DNA of 64,000 nt, from positions 19,201 through 83,200 of the forward strand of contig NZ_SMAA01000011.1 of assembly GCF_004341685.1 (NCBI RefSeq). The letters are read 5' to 3'. The stretch comes from Pectinatus cerevisiiphilus. Lineage in GTDB: Bacteria > Bacillota > Negativicutes > Selenomonadales > Selenomonadaceae. Under the pieces are notes generated by a model. The model was given only the letters and a program-made list of their open reading frames with translations. It did not search any database and was not told the origin of the DNA. Both the position numbers and the translations under genes were made by a program. Shown in pieces: positions 18,469 through 26,691 of this stretch (position 1 is the stretch's first letter; every line of letters starts with the position of its first letter).

Positions 18469-19797
18469 ATGGTTTTCAACATACAGCGACATAATTTAAA
18501 ATGGCTTTTATTCATTATCACTATCTGCATCATCTCCGCGGTCTTTTTTTATAATATACATACACCCAAGCCAGAGGAAACAACTATACGGCTGGGACTA
18601 TTTGCCGGCAGTAATTGGAACGTCCCGTCCGGTGAATCATATGCTGTAATAGACACAGCAATAAAAAATTTTGAAAACAGCCATCCCGGTGTAAAAATAA
18701 CATATGTCAGCGGTATAAGGAAGCAGGATTATGCCGAATGGCTTGCCGAAAGAATTCTTAATGGCGACGAACCCGACCTTTTCATGGTACTGGCTGACGA
18801 CTTCAACCTATATAGCAGCATGGGGATTTTGCAAAATCTTGACAGCATGGCAGAAAATGATTCTTCCTTCGACACTTCTGCCTATTATCAGGCTGCGCTC
18901 GATTATGGTAAATACAGACGTAAACAATACGCCCTGCCTTTTGAAAGTATGCCCACATTAATGTTCGTGAATAAGACCTTACTGGCAAAAGAAAATATTC
19001 CCATCCCCAAAGACAACTGGACATGGCAGGATTTCCTCGACATTTGCCGCCGTGTCACCAAAGATACTGACGGTGATGGTACGCCAGACCAATTCGGCTA
19101 TTACGATTATACCTGGCAGCAGGCTGCCGCCAGCAATGGTTTACAATTATTTCGCAACGATGGTAAATTCTCTTATTTTGCCGACAACAAAATGAATGAC
19201 ACCCTGAAATTTATGATCGAGTTAAAAAAGACCAACCTGGGATACACGGTCACAGCTAAGGATTTTGATATGGGAAAAGTAGCTTTCAGGCCATTTACCT
19301 TTGCCGAATACCGCACTTATAAACCATATCCTTGGCGCATCAAAAAATATTCTTCTTTCGAATGGGACTGTATTGAGATGCCTTCCGGGCCTTCCGGCAG
19401 GAATACTTCGGAGCTGGATACCTTATTGATAGGCATGAGCAGCCGCAGCAAACACAAAAGGATTACATGGGAATTTCTCAAGGAACTTTGCTATAGCAGC
19501 GAAACACAAAAACTCCTTCCCAGTCTGTCGCAAGGAGTTCCCGTGATAAAAGCCGCCGTAGAATCGAATGAAGCTAAGCAGGCTCTCCTCCAAGATGCTC
19601 CGGGAGAAGAAAAAATGAATCTTTCCATAATAAGTGACGTCATGCAAACAGCCGTCTCACCTCCCAAATTTAAAAAATATTCATTGGCTATGCTCATGGC
19701 TGACAGTGAAATAAAAAAAATTATTGATGGAACACTTCCTTTCAACAACGCCTTAAATAAGGTACAGAAACAAATAAATGACCTTTTGCAAAATTGA
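18469..19797 (+). CDS. Membrane-anchored extracellular solute-binding protein, family 1
   Basis: A 442-residue binding protein of the carbohydrate type (family 1). It has an N-terminal hydrophobic anchor at residues about 10-30 without a lipobox cysteine, then IRLGLFAGSNWNVPSG, FENSHPGVKITYVSG, EPDLFMVLADD, ALPFESMPTLMFVNKTLL and DTDGDGTPDQFGYYDY. The frame is open to 18442, but AAGGCGG six bases before the ATG at 18469 sets the start. It is the second binding protein of this operon, and again no transporter genes accompany it, which supports a sensory or ligand-capture role. Confidence 0.85.
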   Translation: MVFNIQRHNLKWLLFIITICIISAVFFYNIHTPKPEETTIRLGLFAGSNWNVPSGESYAVIDTAIKNFENSHPGVKITYVSGIRKQDYAEWLAERILNGDEPDLFMVLADDFNLYSSMGILQNLDSMAENDSSFDTSAYYQAALDYGKYRRKQYALPFESMPTLMFVNKTLLAKENIPIPKDNWTWQDFLDICRRVTKDTDGDGTPDQFGYYDYTWQQAAASNGLQLFRNDGKFSYFADNKMNDTLKFMIELKKTNLGYTVTAKDFDMGKVAFRPFTFAEYRTYKPYPWRIKKYSSFEWDCIEMPSGPSGRNTSELDTLLIGMSSRSKHKRITWEFLKELCYSSETQKLLPSLSQGVPVIKAAVESNEAKQALLQDAPGEEKMNLSIISDVMQTAVSPPKFKKYSLAMLMADSEIKKIIDGTLPFNNALNKVQKQINDLLQN

Positions 19798-19822
19798 TAT
19801 ACTACACAAAGGAGATGCCATT

Positions 19823-20626
19823 ATGCTGTTCAAAATAGTTTTTTCTGATATTGACGGAACTTTACTGAACTCACAACATGAACTGCTCCCTTCTACGTTA
19901 AAAGCCATCCACCGTCTCAGAGAAAAAAACATTCTGTTTGTGCCGATTTCAGCGCGTATGCCCAAGGCCATTGTTCCCATTTTAAAAGAGCTGGCAGTCA
20001 AAGCACCAATTATCAGCTACAATGGAGCTTTAATCCTTTCCGCTGAAAATGAACAACTCTTCAGTCAAAAGCCTGCCGAGCAAAACTGCCTGTCTATCCT
20101 TAAAGACATTCGTACCCAATGGCCGCAAATAGTTATCAATTATTATTGTGCTGATGACTGGTATGTGGAAGACCTGTCTGACCGTCTTGTCAAAGAAGAA
20201 GCAGCCATTACCGGTGTCACACCGCTTGAGGCTTCCTTCCAAGTACTTCTCAACTCAGGGAAGCTGCCGCATAAGCTGCTCTGCATGTGTCCACCGGCAA
20301 TTTGCCAGCAAATGGAAGATGTCCTCACACCATGTTATCCAGACTTCAATATAATTCGTTCATCACCAACTTTATTGGAAATAATTGACAAATCCGTCTC
20401 CAAAGCACATGCCGTCAAAAAATTTATGGAACTTTACAATATCCCTGCCTCCCAAGCGATTGCCTTCGGTGACAATTACAATGACCTTGATATGCTCTCC
20501 ACCGTCGGTATGGGCATTGCTATGGGAAATGCCCCGCTAAAAGTAAAAACTGCTGCCGCACAGATAACATCGTCGAACGATGCAGATGGAATATATAATG
20601 CCCTACGTGCTATTAAACTTTTATAG
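19823..20626 (+). CDS. Cof-type HAD-IIB family phosphatase
   Basis: The 267-residue protein shows the four HAD motifs: FSDIDGTLL at residues 8-16, PISAR in motif II, a lysine near residue 195 (SKAHAVKKF) and AFGDNYNDLDML in motif IV. The cap is of type IIB. Such enzymes dephosphorylate sugar phosphates or similar small molecules. Position at the end of a sugar-sensing operon makes a sugar phosphate plausible. AAAGGAG precedes the ATG at 19823; its upstream region overlaps the end of the binding-protein gene. Confidence 0.9.
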   Translation: MLFKIVFSDIDGTLLNSQHELLPSTLKAIHRLREKNILFVPISARMPKAIVPILKELAVKAPIISYNGALILSAENEQLFSQKPAEQNCLSILKDIRTQWPQIVINYYCADDWYVEDLSDRLVKEEAAITGVTPLEASFQVLLNSGKLPHKLLCMCPPAICQQMEDVLTPCYPDFNIIRSSPTLLEIIDKSVSKAHAVKKFMELYNIPASQAIAFGDNYNDLDMLSTVGMGIAMGNAPLKVKTAAAQITSSNDADGIYNALRAIKLL

Positions 20627-20659
20627 TCTTGGCATAGTTATCCGGGTAAAGCGTTGAAA

Positions 20660-20688
20660 TTGACAAACATATAAAAACAACATATAAT
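20660..20688 (+). promoter_or_regulatory. Consensus sigma-A promoter of greA-lysS
   Basis: TTGACA at 20660-20665, a 17-base spacer and TATAAT at 20683-20688: a perfect match at both hexamers. Transcription should start near 20695. Confidence 0.9.
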
Positions 20689-20691
20689 TAG

Positions 20692-20721
20692 AAGGAGTGT
20701 CAAGGCAGCTTGACACTCCTT
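20692..20721 (+). promoter_or_regulatory. 13-bp hairpin at the 5' end of the greA transcript
   Basis: A perfect inverted repeat (arms 20692-20704 and 20709-20721) with a four-base loop begins only a few bases after the -10 box and is not followed by a T run. It may stabilise the RNA 5' end, or end an upstream transcript. A second short hairpin (ATCCGG/CCGGAT) lies at 20750-20764. Confidence 0.6.
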
Positions 20722-20794
20722 ATCTTATTGCTATTTGATAACATCTCGTAATCCGGAAACCGGATAAGATTTATTCATAAGGGAGAGCATAATT

Positions 20795-21271
20795 ATGGCA
20801 GAAAAGCGCAGCATCTTAACTGAAGAAGGTTTAAAAAAGATTGAGCAACAGCTTGAGAATTTAAAAAGCGTTAGGCGTATAGAAGTAGCTCAACGTATCA
20901 AACAAGCTATCGATTTTGGCGATATCAGCGAAAACTCTGAATACGACGATGCCAAAAATGAACAGGCCTTTATAGAAGGAGAAATTCTCCGTTTAGAAAA
21001 AGTACTCCGTGAAAGCGATGTTATCCATAAAACGCAGGGTGATGGCAGCGGAATTATCCACCTTGGCAATAAAGTGGTCATTTGCGACCTTGAATATGGA
21101 GAAAATGAATCCTACACCATTGTAGGGTCCGCTGAAGCAGATGTCATGGAAGGTAAAATTTCTAATGAATCACCTGTCGGTGCAGCTATTCTCGGCCACA
21201 AAATAGGGGATATCGTTGATGTTAACGTGCCCGCCGGCGTACTAAAATATAAGATAGTTGAAGTAAAATAA
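20795..21271 (+). CDS. greA: Transcription elongation factor GreA
   Basis: GreA rescues backtracked RNA polymerase by stimulating transcript cleavage. The 158-residue protein has the N-terminal coiled coil, with acidic tip motif DFGDISENSEYDDAKNEQAF, and the C-terminal FKBP-like domain (SYTIVGSAEAD, ISNESPVGAAILGHKIGD). AAGGGAGAG precedes the ATG. It shares an operon with lysS, 15 bases downstream, an arrangement common in Firmicutes. Confidence 0.97.
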   Translation: MAEKRSILTEEGLKKIEQQLENLKSVRRIEVAQRIKQAIDFGDISENSEYDDAKNEQAFIEGEILRLEKVLRESDVIHKTQGDGSGIIHLGNKVVICDLEYGENESYTIVGSAEADVMEGKISNESPVGAAILGHKIGDIVDVNVPAGVLKYKIVEVK

Positions 21272-21286
21272 ACTGGAGGATATAAA

Positions 21287-22777
21287 TTGGCTAAACAGCA
21301 TACACCAGAAACTCAGCAGGACCTAAATGAACTCATAAAAGTGCGCCGCGACAAAATGCAGGCGTTCGCCGACAAGGGCATAGAACCCTTCGGCCGCAAT
21401 TATTCCATTACACATCATGCACAGGATATTCTAGACAATTTTGAAGCACTCTCAGAAAAGAGTGTACGCATTGCCGGCCGTCTTACCGCTATCCGCGGAC
21501 ATGGCAAAGCCAGCTTTGCTGTACTTGCTGATATTACAGGCACAATTCAAATATATTTCAAACTCGACATTATCGGCGAAGAACAATACGCTAATTTCAA
21601 GCTGCTCGATATTGGTGACATCATTGGTCTGGAAGGCATTGTCTTCAAAACGCATCGTGGCGAAATTACAGTAAGAGTGACTTCTTTCACTATAGAAGCC
21701 AAATCACTCCGTCCACTGCCAGAAAAATTTCACGGTCTAAAAGACATTGAAACACGTTATCGCCAACGTTACCTTGACCTTATCGTAAATCCCGATGTAA
21801 AAACCACGTTTATCCGCCGCACAAAAATCATTCAGGCAGTACGTCGCTTTCTCGACAACAGACACTTCCTTGAAGTAGAAACACCTGTTATGAGTCCAAT
21901 TGCCGGCGGCGCTAACGCCCGCCCTTTCATTACGCACCATAATGCCTTAGATATGGACATGTATCTTCGTATCGCAACCGAATTATATCTGAAACGTCTT
22001 GTTGTCGGCGGACTCGAACGAGTCTACGAAATCGGCCGCATATTCAGGAATGAAGGTGTCGATAACCGCCATAACCCTGAATTTACAACCGTTGAAACAT
22101 ATCAGGCTTTTGCTGATTATAATGAAGTAATGGACATGACTGAAGCATTACTGGCGCAGGTTACAAAAGAAGTACTTGGTACAACTACCATTACATATCA
22201 AGGCGTCAATATAGACATGGGCAGTATCCGCCGCATCACGATGATTGACGCAGTCAAAGAAGCTACGGGCAAAGATTTTTCAACAGTTACTACTATTGAA
22301 GAAGCACGTTCACTCGCTGATGAATTAAAAGTTCCTTACGAACAGCATCATGGTATCGGTGAAATAATGTATCAGATCTTTGACGAAAAAGTTGAAGAAA
22401 CACTTATGCAGCCTACTTTTGTCATTCAATACCCGACTGCTGTATCACCTCTTTCCAAACGCAATAAAGAAAACCCTGATTTTGTTGACCGCTTTGAATT
22501 ATTTATCTATGGGCGCGAACTCGCCAATGGATTTTCCGAATTGAACGATCCAATTGACCAAAAACAACGTTTTATTGACCAACAAAAACAGCGCGAACAT
22601 GGCGATGATGAAGCCCATATGATGGATGAAGACTTCATCACGGCTCTCGAATATGGTCTGCCTCCTACAGGCGGGCTGGGAATTGGCATTGACCGTTTGG
22701 TAATGCTGCTCACAGACAGCCCTTCAATCCGTGACGTCATTTTATTCCCGCATATGAAAAATAAACCGACAGAATAA
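21287..22777 (+). CDS. lysS: Lysyl-tRNA synthetase (class II)
   Basis: The 496-residue enzyme charges tRNA-Lys. The anticodon-binding OB domain occupies about residues 55-165 ([18 protein letters not shown]), and class II motifs follow: [10 protein letters not shown] (motif 1), [15 protein letters not shown] (motif 2) and [16 protein letters not shown] (motif 3). The start is a TTG at 21287, supported by TGGAGGA seven bases upstream; no ATG fits. It is the second gene of the greA transcript. Confidence 0.97.
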   Translation: MAKQHTPETQQDLNELIKVRRDKMQAFADKGIEPFGRNYSITHHAQDILDNFEALSEKSVRIAGRLTAIRGHGKASFAVLADITGTIQIYFKLDIIGEEQYANFKLLDIGDIIGLEGIVFKTHRGEITVRVTSFTIEAKSLRPLPEKFHGLKDIETRYRQRYLDLIVNPDVKTTFIRRTKIIQAVRRFLDNRHFLEVETPVMSPIAGGANARPFITHHNALDMDMYLRIATELYLKRLVVGGLERVYEIGRIFRNEGVDNRHNPEFTTVETYQAFADYNEVMDMTEALLAQVTKEVLGTTTITYQGVNIDMGSIRRITMIDAVKEATGKDFSTVTTIEEARSLADELKVPYEQHHGIGEIMYQIFDEKVEETLMQPTFVIQYPTAVSPLSKRNKENPDFVDRFELFIYGRELANGFSELNDPIDQKQRFIDQQKQREHGDDEAHMMDEDFITALEYGLPPTGGLGIGIDRLVMLLTDSPSIRDVILFPHMKNKPTE

Positions 22778-22783
22778 GAAAAA

Positions 22784-22849
22784 AGCTGTAGCAATGATGA
22801 ATGCGCTCTCTAACATATTCCCGCGTTATCATCTGCTACAGCTCTTTTT
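22784..22849 (+). terminator. Bidirectional terminator after lysS
   Basis: AGCTGTAGCA pairs with TGCTACAGCT, extended by an inner ATGATGA/TTATCAT stem. T runs follow on both strands, so it can serve both lysS and the convergent gene. Confidence 0.85.
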
Positions 22850-23447
22850 ATTGCACATACTGTTTCAAATTTGCTTTATCCAACAACCGATCCATTACTT
22901 CTTGTGTCAACGCATTTGCCGTTCCCTGTAATGAATAAGTGTCATTATAAAATCTTTGCCCACTATAACTAGTATATTTGTCAGTCCTACGATCATAAAC
23001 AAAAAGTTTTAGGCCAACATGGCTCATCAAATAAGGGCCATCATCAAAAAGATATACTACATCTTGTCTCATAAAATCTATCTTAACGCCAATCAAAATA
23101 TCGGCATCCTCTTCTGCGGCCAACTGTGCCAAACCTTCCTTACTTGTCACGTCAATGCCTGCGTTCATCATCTTTCCCACCGTTGCCGAAGTTTTATCCA
23201 TATCAATATATTCAATCCGTTGTAAAACACCATTTAATGGTACATGCACCGACTCACCAAGTCTTTTATAAATATAATTGCCACTATCTGGATACCCTTT
23301 AAAACTACCAATGATTGGCATGACTGCTAATTTAACGGGAACGTTCGTTTCCTGTGCACTTAAATTCTCTTCTGCCGCTGCCGTTCCTCCCCAAAACATG
23401 AATAAAAATAGCATTAGCACACATACATTAGAGATATTTTTCCTCAT
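22848..23447 (-). CDS. Exported protein of unknown function
   Basis: A 199-residue protein with a clear Sec signal peptide (VCVLMLFLFMFWGGTAAAEE). The mature part, KLAVMPIIGSFKGYPDSGNY followed by EEDADILIGVKIDFMRQD and a beta-rich end, resembles small exported proteins of Gram-negative-type envelopes that use a TPR- or TolB-N-like fold. I do not recognise the family firmly and assign no function. It is a single gene, convergent with lysS and sharing its terminator. Confidence 0.8.
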   Translation of the reverse strand: MRKNISNVCVLMLFLFMFWGGTAAAEENLSAQETNVPVKLAVMPIIGSFKGYPDSGNYIYKRLGESVHVPLNGVLQRIEYIDMDKTSATVGKMMNAGIDVTSKEGLAQLAAEEDADILIGVKIDFMRQDVVYLFDDGPYLMSHVGLKLFVYDRRTDKYTSYSGQRFYNDTYSLQGTANALTQEVMDRLLDKANLKQYVQ

Positions 23448-23519
23448 GGTCTAGTCTGCCTCCTGCCCATAAAAACATCATTGGGCAATTTAATTAAATA
23501 ACTTTTTTCCAAAAAGGTA

Positions 23520-23548
23520 TTGCAATATCATACTCTATATGGTATTAT
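23520..23548 (+). promoter_or_regulatory. Probable promoter of the tRNA cluster
   Basis: TTGCAA, a 17-base spacer and TATTAT, about 75 bases before the first tRNA. Confidence 0.5.
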
Positions 23549-23627
23549 AATACCCGTTGCTGATGCTGACCTCGTATCCACATAAATCGACTAAAGTTGA
23601 TTTTCTGAGGCAAGTATACAGTGTAAT

Positions 23628-23702
23628 GGCGCCTTCGTCAAGCGGTTAAGACACCGCCCTTTCACGGCGGGTTCATGGGTCCGAATCCCATAGGCGTCAC
23701 CA
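23628..23702 (+). tRNA. tRNA-Glu (TTC)
   Basis: Cloverleaf with acceptor GGCGCCT/AGGCGTC, anticodon loop CTTTCAC (TTC), and encoded CCA at 23700-23702. Confidence 0.97.
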
Positions 23703-23708
23703 TTTTAT

Positions 23709-23784
23709 GGGCGATTAGCTCAGCTGGGAGAGCGCTTGCCTTACAAGCAAGATGTCAGCAGTTCGATCCTGTTATCGCCCACCA
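23709..23784 (+). tRNA. tRNA-Val (TAC)
   Basis: Acceptor GGGCGAT/ATCGCCC, anticodon loop CTTACAA (TAC), TTCGATC T-loop and encoded CCA. Confidence 0.97.
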
Positions 23785-23792
23785 AAATAAAT

Positions 23793-23869
23793 GGCCCGGT
23801 AGTTTAGTTGGTTAGAATGCCGCCCTGTCACGGCGGAGGTCAGGGGTTCAACTCCCCTTCGGGTCGCCA
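23793..23869 (+). tRNA. tRNA-Asp (GTC)
   Basis: Acceptor GGCCCGG/TCGGGTC, anticodon loop CTGTCAC (GTC), discriminator G and encoded CCA. Confidence 0.97.
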
Positions 23870-23918
23870 TTTTGTTATCCCCATCAAGCCAAAAGTTTGA
23901 TGTAGATATATATGTGAT

Positions 23919-23994
23919 GCCTCGGTAGCTCAGTCGGTAGAGCAGGGGACTGAAAATCCCCGTGTCAGTGGTTCGATTCCGCTCTGAGGCACCA
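23919..23994 (+). tRNA. tRNA-Phe (GAA)
   Basis: Acceptor GCCTCGG/CTGAGGC, anticodon loop CTGAAAA (GAA) and encoded CCA. Confidence 0.97.
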
Positions 23995-24048
23995 TCTTTT
24001 CTTTTTTATTTTTTTAATTACACAAGGCTTTGGTATCTGTTTTTATAT

Positions 24049-24122
24049 GCGGGTGTAGCTCAATGGTAGAGCGTTAGCCTTCCAAGCTAGTTACGTGGGT
24101 TCGATTCCCATCACCCGCTCCA
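24049..24122 (+). tRNA. tRNA-Gly (TCC)
   Basis: Acceptor GCGGGTG/CACCCGC, anticodon loop CTTCCAA (TCC) and encoded CCA. Confidence 0.97.
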
Positions 24123-24136
24123 TAATAAAGATATTC

Positions 24137-24225
24137 GCCGGGGTGGCGGAACTGGCAGACGCACGGGACTTAAAATCCCGCGGATAGAAATATCCGTACC
24201 GGTTCGATTCCGGTCCTCGGCACCA
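24137..24225 (+). tRNA. tRNA-Leu (TAA)
   Basis: Acceptor GCCGGGG/CCTCGGC, anticodon loop CTTAAAA (TAA), a long variable arm (GGATA/TATCC) and encoded CCA. Confidence 0.97.
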
Positions 24226-24240
24226 TCTTTTTTTTTACAT

Positions 24241-24326
24241 GCGGCCGTGGCGAAACGGCAGACGCGCTAGCTTCAGGAGCTAGTGGGGGAAACTCCATGG
24301 TGGTTCAAATCCACTCGGCCGCACCA
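24241..24326 (+). tRNA. tRNA-Leu (CAG)
   Basis: Acceptor GCGGCCG/CGGCCGC, anticodon loop with CAG, long variable arm and encoded CCA. Confidence 0.96.
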
Positions 24327-24361
24327 TTGCCTTATGCCCTTTTTATCTTTACTTTCACAAT

Positions 24362-24447
24362 GCGGTCGTGGCGGAATTGGCAGACGCGCTACTTTGAGGG
24401 GGTAGTGATCACAAGTCATATGGGTTCAAGTCCCATCGACCGCACCA
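24362..24447 (+). tRNA. tRNA-Leu (GAG)
   Basis: Acceptor GCGGTCG/CGACCGC; a seven-base anticodon loop TTGAGGG gives GAG. Long variable arm and encoded CCA are present. Confidence 0.95.
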
Positions 24448-24460
24448 TACCGAATATAAG

Positions 24461-24488
24461 CTGAAATCTTTTGATTTCGGTTTTTTTG
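24461..24488 (+). terminator. Terminator of the tRNA cluster
   Basis: CTGAAATC/GATTTCGG stem with a TTTT loop, followed by seven T. Confidence 0.85.
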
Positions 24489-24586
24489 TATCTATTTATC
24501 TTTATATCAACCAATCATTGCAAAATTAATATCAATATAATAAAATATAGGAAGTCAGAGAAATATATTATTGGGGAGGATTTATT

Positions 24587-24748
24587 ATGAAAAAATGGGT
24601 TTGTTCTGTTTGTGGCTGGATTTATGATGAAGAAAAGGGAGATCCTGATTACGATTTAGCACCGGGCGTTCCTTTTGCTGATTTACCGGATGATTTTGTC
24701 TGCCCAGTATGCGGCGTAGGTAAAGATCAATTTGAAGAAGAACAATAA
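24587..24748 (+). CDS. Rubredoxin
   Basis: A 53-residue one-iron electron carrier. Two CxxC knuckles hold the iron: [18 protein letters not shown] at the N-terminus and [14 protein letters not shown] near the C-terminus, with the typical AP-G-P-F-LP core between them. GGGGAGGA precedes the ATG. In anaerobes rubredoxin donates electrons to oxygen- and peroxide-detoxifying enzymes such as rubrerythrin or superoxide reductase, but no such partner is adjacent. It is a single gene between two terminators. Confidence 0.97.
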   Translation: MKKWVCSVCGWIYDEEKGDPDYDLAPGVPFADLPDDFVCPVCGVGKDQFEEEQ

Positions 24749-24782
24749 CTGCTAAACAGCACGAAATATTAGTCTTCATACC

Positions 24783-24821
24783 AGCACCTAAAGTGATCAA
24801 TTACACTCTAGGTGCTTTTTT
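24783..24821 (+). terminator. Terminator after the rubredoxin gene
   Basis: AGCACCTA/TAGGTGCT stem, extended by AGTG/CACT, followed by six T. Confidence 0.85.
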
Positions 24822-24910
24822 AACAAACCACGCCTACAAATCATTTTATTTTTAAAATCTTTGTGCTATAATCAAAATGTGTATTAAAAATCTGTGAGGT
24901 GAACGCTGAA

Positions 24911-25201
24911 ATGGCAATACAAGTAAAGAATTGCATGGAGGATTTCGTAATTGATTTGGTCAAACAGGTCATTAAATCTTATCCCGACATCTGCACATGT
25001 GATCAATGCATTAACGATATTGTGACTTGGTCCTTGAATCATTTACCAGCTCGCTATGTTAACACTAATATTGGTGACGCGTATACCAGATTAGATATTT
25101 ACAAACAGGAACATTATACCGATATAATAAAAATAGTAGTGCAAGCAGTAGAAGTCGTCAGTAAAAACCCACATCATACAAAAAAAGATAAGCAGGAATG
25201 A
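24911..25201 (+). CDS. ComFB-like small protein
   Basis: A 96-residue protein resembling the late competence protein ComFB family: NCMEDFVIDLVKQVIKSYPD is followed by CTCDQCINDIVTWSLNHLPARYV, where the cysteines of CxCxxC may bind zinc, and a helical tail. ComFB lies in the comF operon of Bacillus subtilis; homologues in other phyla are linked to cyclic-nucleotide signalling, so a DNA-uptake role should not be assumed. GAGGTGA ten bases upstream favours the ATG at 24911 over the overlapping GTG at 24899. It is six bases from nth, so the two are probably cotranscribed. Confidence 0.8.
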   Translation: MAIQVKNCMEDFVIDLVKQVIKSYPDICTCDQCINDIVTWSLNHLPARYVNTNIGDAYTRLDIYKQEHYTDIIKIVVQAVEVVSKNPHHTKKDKQE

Positions 25202-25207
25202 TATCAT

Positions 25208-25852
25208 ATGCGGATTACGCAAAAAATAAAAGCAGAGATGCTGTCCCGTTTGGAAAAAACTTATCACGGTGCAAAATCAGCTTTAAACTTTTCCAATCCT
25301 TTCGAATTATTAGTGGCTGTAATCTTATCAGCGCAATGTACCGATGTGCGTGTTAACGTAACCACACAACGCTTATTTAAAAAAGCGGCAACACCTGATA
25401 AAATTCTACAGCTCGGTCTTGCCGGACTGGAAGAAGAAATTCGCGATTGCGGACTATTTCGTAATAAAGCAAAAAACATCTACAAGACATGTCATATACT
25501 CTGTGAAAAATACAACGGCCAAGTTCCCAATGATTATGATGCCTTACTATCATTGCCTGGTGTTGGCAGAAAAACCGCCAACGTTGTTTCCAGCATAGCA
25601 TTCGGCAGACCAGCGATTGCTGTTGATACCCATGTATTTCGCGTATCAAACCGGTTAAAGCTGGCTGTAGGCACTACTCCCGATGAAGTGGAAAGTAAGC
25701 TGCAAAAAGCTATTCCCAAGGAAAAATGGTCTGAAGCACATCATTGGCTTATATGGCACGGCAGAAAAATCTGTAAGGCACGCCAACCGCTATGCGCAGA
25801 ATGCCCGCTCAACGATTTATGTCCGTCTGCCTTACTCACGGATGCGTCATAA
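25208..25852 (+). CDS. nth: Endonuclease III
   Basis: A 214-residue DNA glycosylase/AP lyase that removes oxidised pyrimidines. The helix-hairpin-helix LPGVGRKTANVV carries the catalytic lysine (near residue 119), and VDTHVFRV carries the catalytic aspartate (near residue 137). The C-terminal iron-sulfur loop C-x6-C-x2-C-x5-C is complete (CKARQPLCAECPLNDLC). Length and motifs match the family fully. The stop lies just before the acetyltransferase gene. Confidence 0.96.
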   Translation: MRITQKIKAEMLSRLEKTYHGAKSALNFSNPFELLVAVILSAQCTDVRVNVTTQRLFKKAATPDKILQLGLAGLEEEIRDCGLFRNKAKNIYKTCHILCEKYNGQVPNDYDALLSLPGVGRKTANVVSSIAFGRPAIAVDTHVFRVSNRLKLAVGTTPDEVESKLQKAIPKEKWSEAHHWLIWHGRKICKARQPLCAECPLNDLCPSALLTDAS

Positions 25853-25877
25853 TCCCTTCTGCTTAGACAAGGAAAGA

Positions 25878-26345
25878 GTGATTCCTATTATTTACCGTAA
25901 TGCTATATTACCTGACGTTGAATCTATCCACCGCTTAGTTTATGACTATGCACAGGACGGACTTATGCTGGCGCGCTCCCGCAACCAGTTGTACGAAACT
26001 ATCCGTGATATGATTGTTGCCGAAGAAGACGGTCATATAGTAGGAGTAGGCGGCCTGCATGTCGTCTGGGACGCCATAGCTGAAATAAGGACACTTGCCG
26101 TAGCAAAAAGTGCCACGCGAAAACATATAGGTTCTGAAATAGTTTTACGCCTTATCGCGGATGGCAGAAAGCTTGGCATTGAGACCTTTTTCACCTTGAC
26201 TTATCAGCCTGAGTTCTTTTCTTCACTGGGCTTTAGAGAAGTCACCAAAGATAAGCTGCCGCAAAAGATATGGAAAGAATGTATTGATTGTCCCAAATTC
26301 CCAAACTGCGATGAAATCGCTATGATACTTATGAACAAAAAATAA
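25878..26345 (+). CDS. GNAT-family N-acetyltransferase (short ArgA-like type)
   Basis: The GNAT fold is visible in YRNAILPDVESIHRLVYDYA, GVGGLHVVWDAIAEIRTLAV, the acetyl-CoA loop SATRKHIGSEIV and FFTLTYQPEFFSSLGFREV. The end, IWKECIDCPKFPNCDEIAM with its cysteines, resembles short N-acetylglutamate synthase-like proteins of Firmicutes. Glutamate acetylation for arginine synthesis is a reasonable guess, but no other arg gene is nearby. The start is uncertain: GTG at 25878 has AAGGA close by and matches the domain edge, while an ATG at 25842 overlaps the end of nth and lacks a ribosome binding site. Confidence 0.8.
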   Translation: MIPIIYRNAILPDVESIHRLVYDYAQDGLMLARSRNQLYETIRDMIVAEEDGHIVGVGGLHVVWDAIAEIRTLAVAKSATRKHIGSEIVLRLIADGRKLGIETFFTLTYQPEFFSSLGFREVTKDKLPQKIWKECIDCPKFPNCDEIAMILMNKK

Positions 26346-26366
26346 TTTACCATTACTTAATAAATA

Positions 26367-26424
26367 ACCTCGTACTCCTAAGCTATATCTATATAACCTG
26401 GAATACGAGGTCTTTCGTTTTTAT
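26367..26424 (+). terminator. Probable terminator of comFB-nth-GNAT
   Basis: ACCTCGTA at 26367-26374 pairs with TACGAGGT at 26404-26411, and CTTTCGTTTTT follows. The loop is long. Confidence 0.6.
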
Positions 26425-26481
26425 TATTATGGGCATCTATATATTATAATATTATTTATAAATTAGAGAATTTTTTTAATC

Positions 26482-26510
26482 TTTACACTGCTTACAATAT
26501 ATGTTATCAT
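26482..26510 (+). promoter_or_regulatory. Promoter of the bglG-type gene
   Basis: TTTACA (26482-26487), a 17-base spacer, TATCAT (26505-26510). Transcription should begin near 26517. Confidence 0.7.
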
Positions 26511-26523
26511 AACTCTATTAAGC

Positions 26524-26550
26524 GGGTGGTGACATTTAGTTGGCCAAACC
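26524..26550 (+). promoter_or_regulatory. RAT-like antiterminator site
   Basis: GGnTnGTnAC, six bases, then TGGCCAAACC resembles the ribonucleic antiterminator target bound by BglG/LicT proteins. Its last two bases also belong to a competing hairpin (26549-26557 with 26564-26572) that hides the GGAGG before the leader frame. Confidence 0.6.
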
Positions 26551-26580
26551 TTCAAAATAATACTTTTGGAGGAATTAAAA

Positions 26581-26679
26581 TGAAGCAACAAATAATCTAT
26601 AAGGCGAAAAAAGCAAGAAACCCTTCTTGTTTTTATCGCCTTTTTTGTATCTATGTAATTTATAGGAAGTGCGAATAAA
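26581..26679 (+). CDS. Candidate 32-residue leader peptide upstream of the bglG-type gene
   Basis: An ATG eight bases after GGAGG opens a frame of 32 codons (starting MKQQIIYKAKKARNPSCF) that ends in TAA at 26677-26679, just before the AAAGGAG of the next gene. The frame spans the whole terminator hairpin at 26602-26647. The peptide is basic, with no known motif. Its interest lies in the position: translation would melt the terminator. No comparison was possible, so expression is unproven. Confidence 0.5.
26602..26648 (+). terminator. Leader terminator inside the leader reading frame
   Basis: AAGGCGA/TCGCCTT outer stem, AAAAA/TTTTT, then CAAGAA/TTCTTG around ACCC, followed by four more T. 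It is a near-perfect long hairpin. Confidence 0.85.
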
Positions 26680-26691
26680 GGAGAAAACAAG

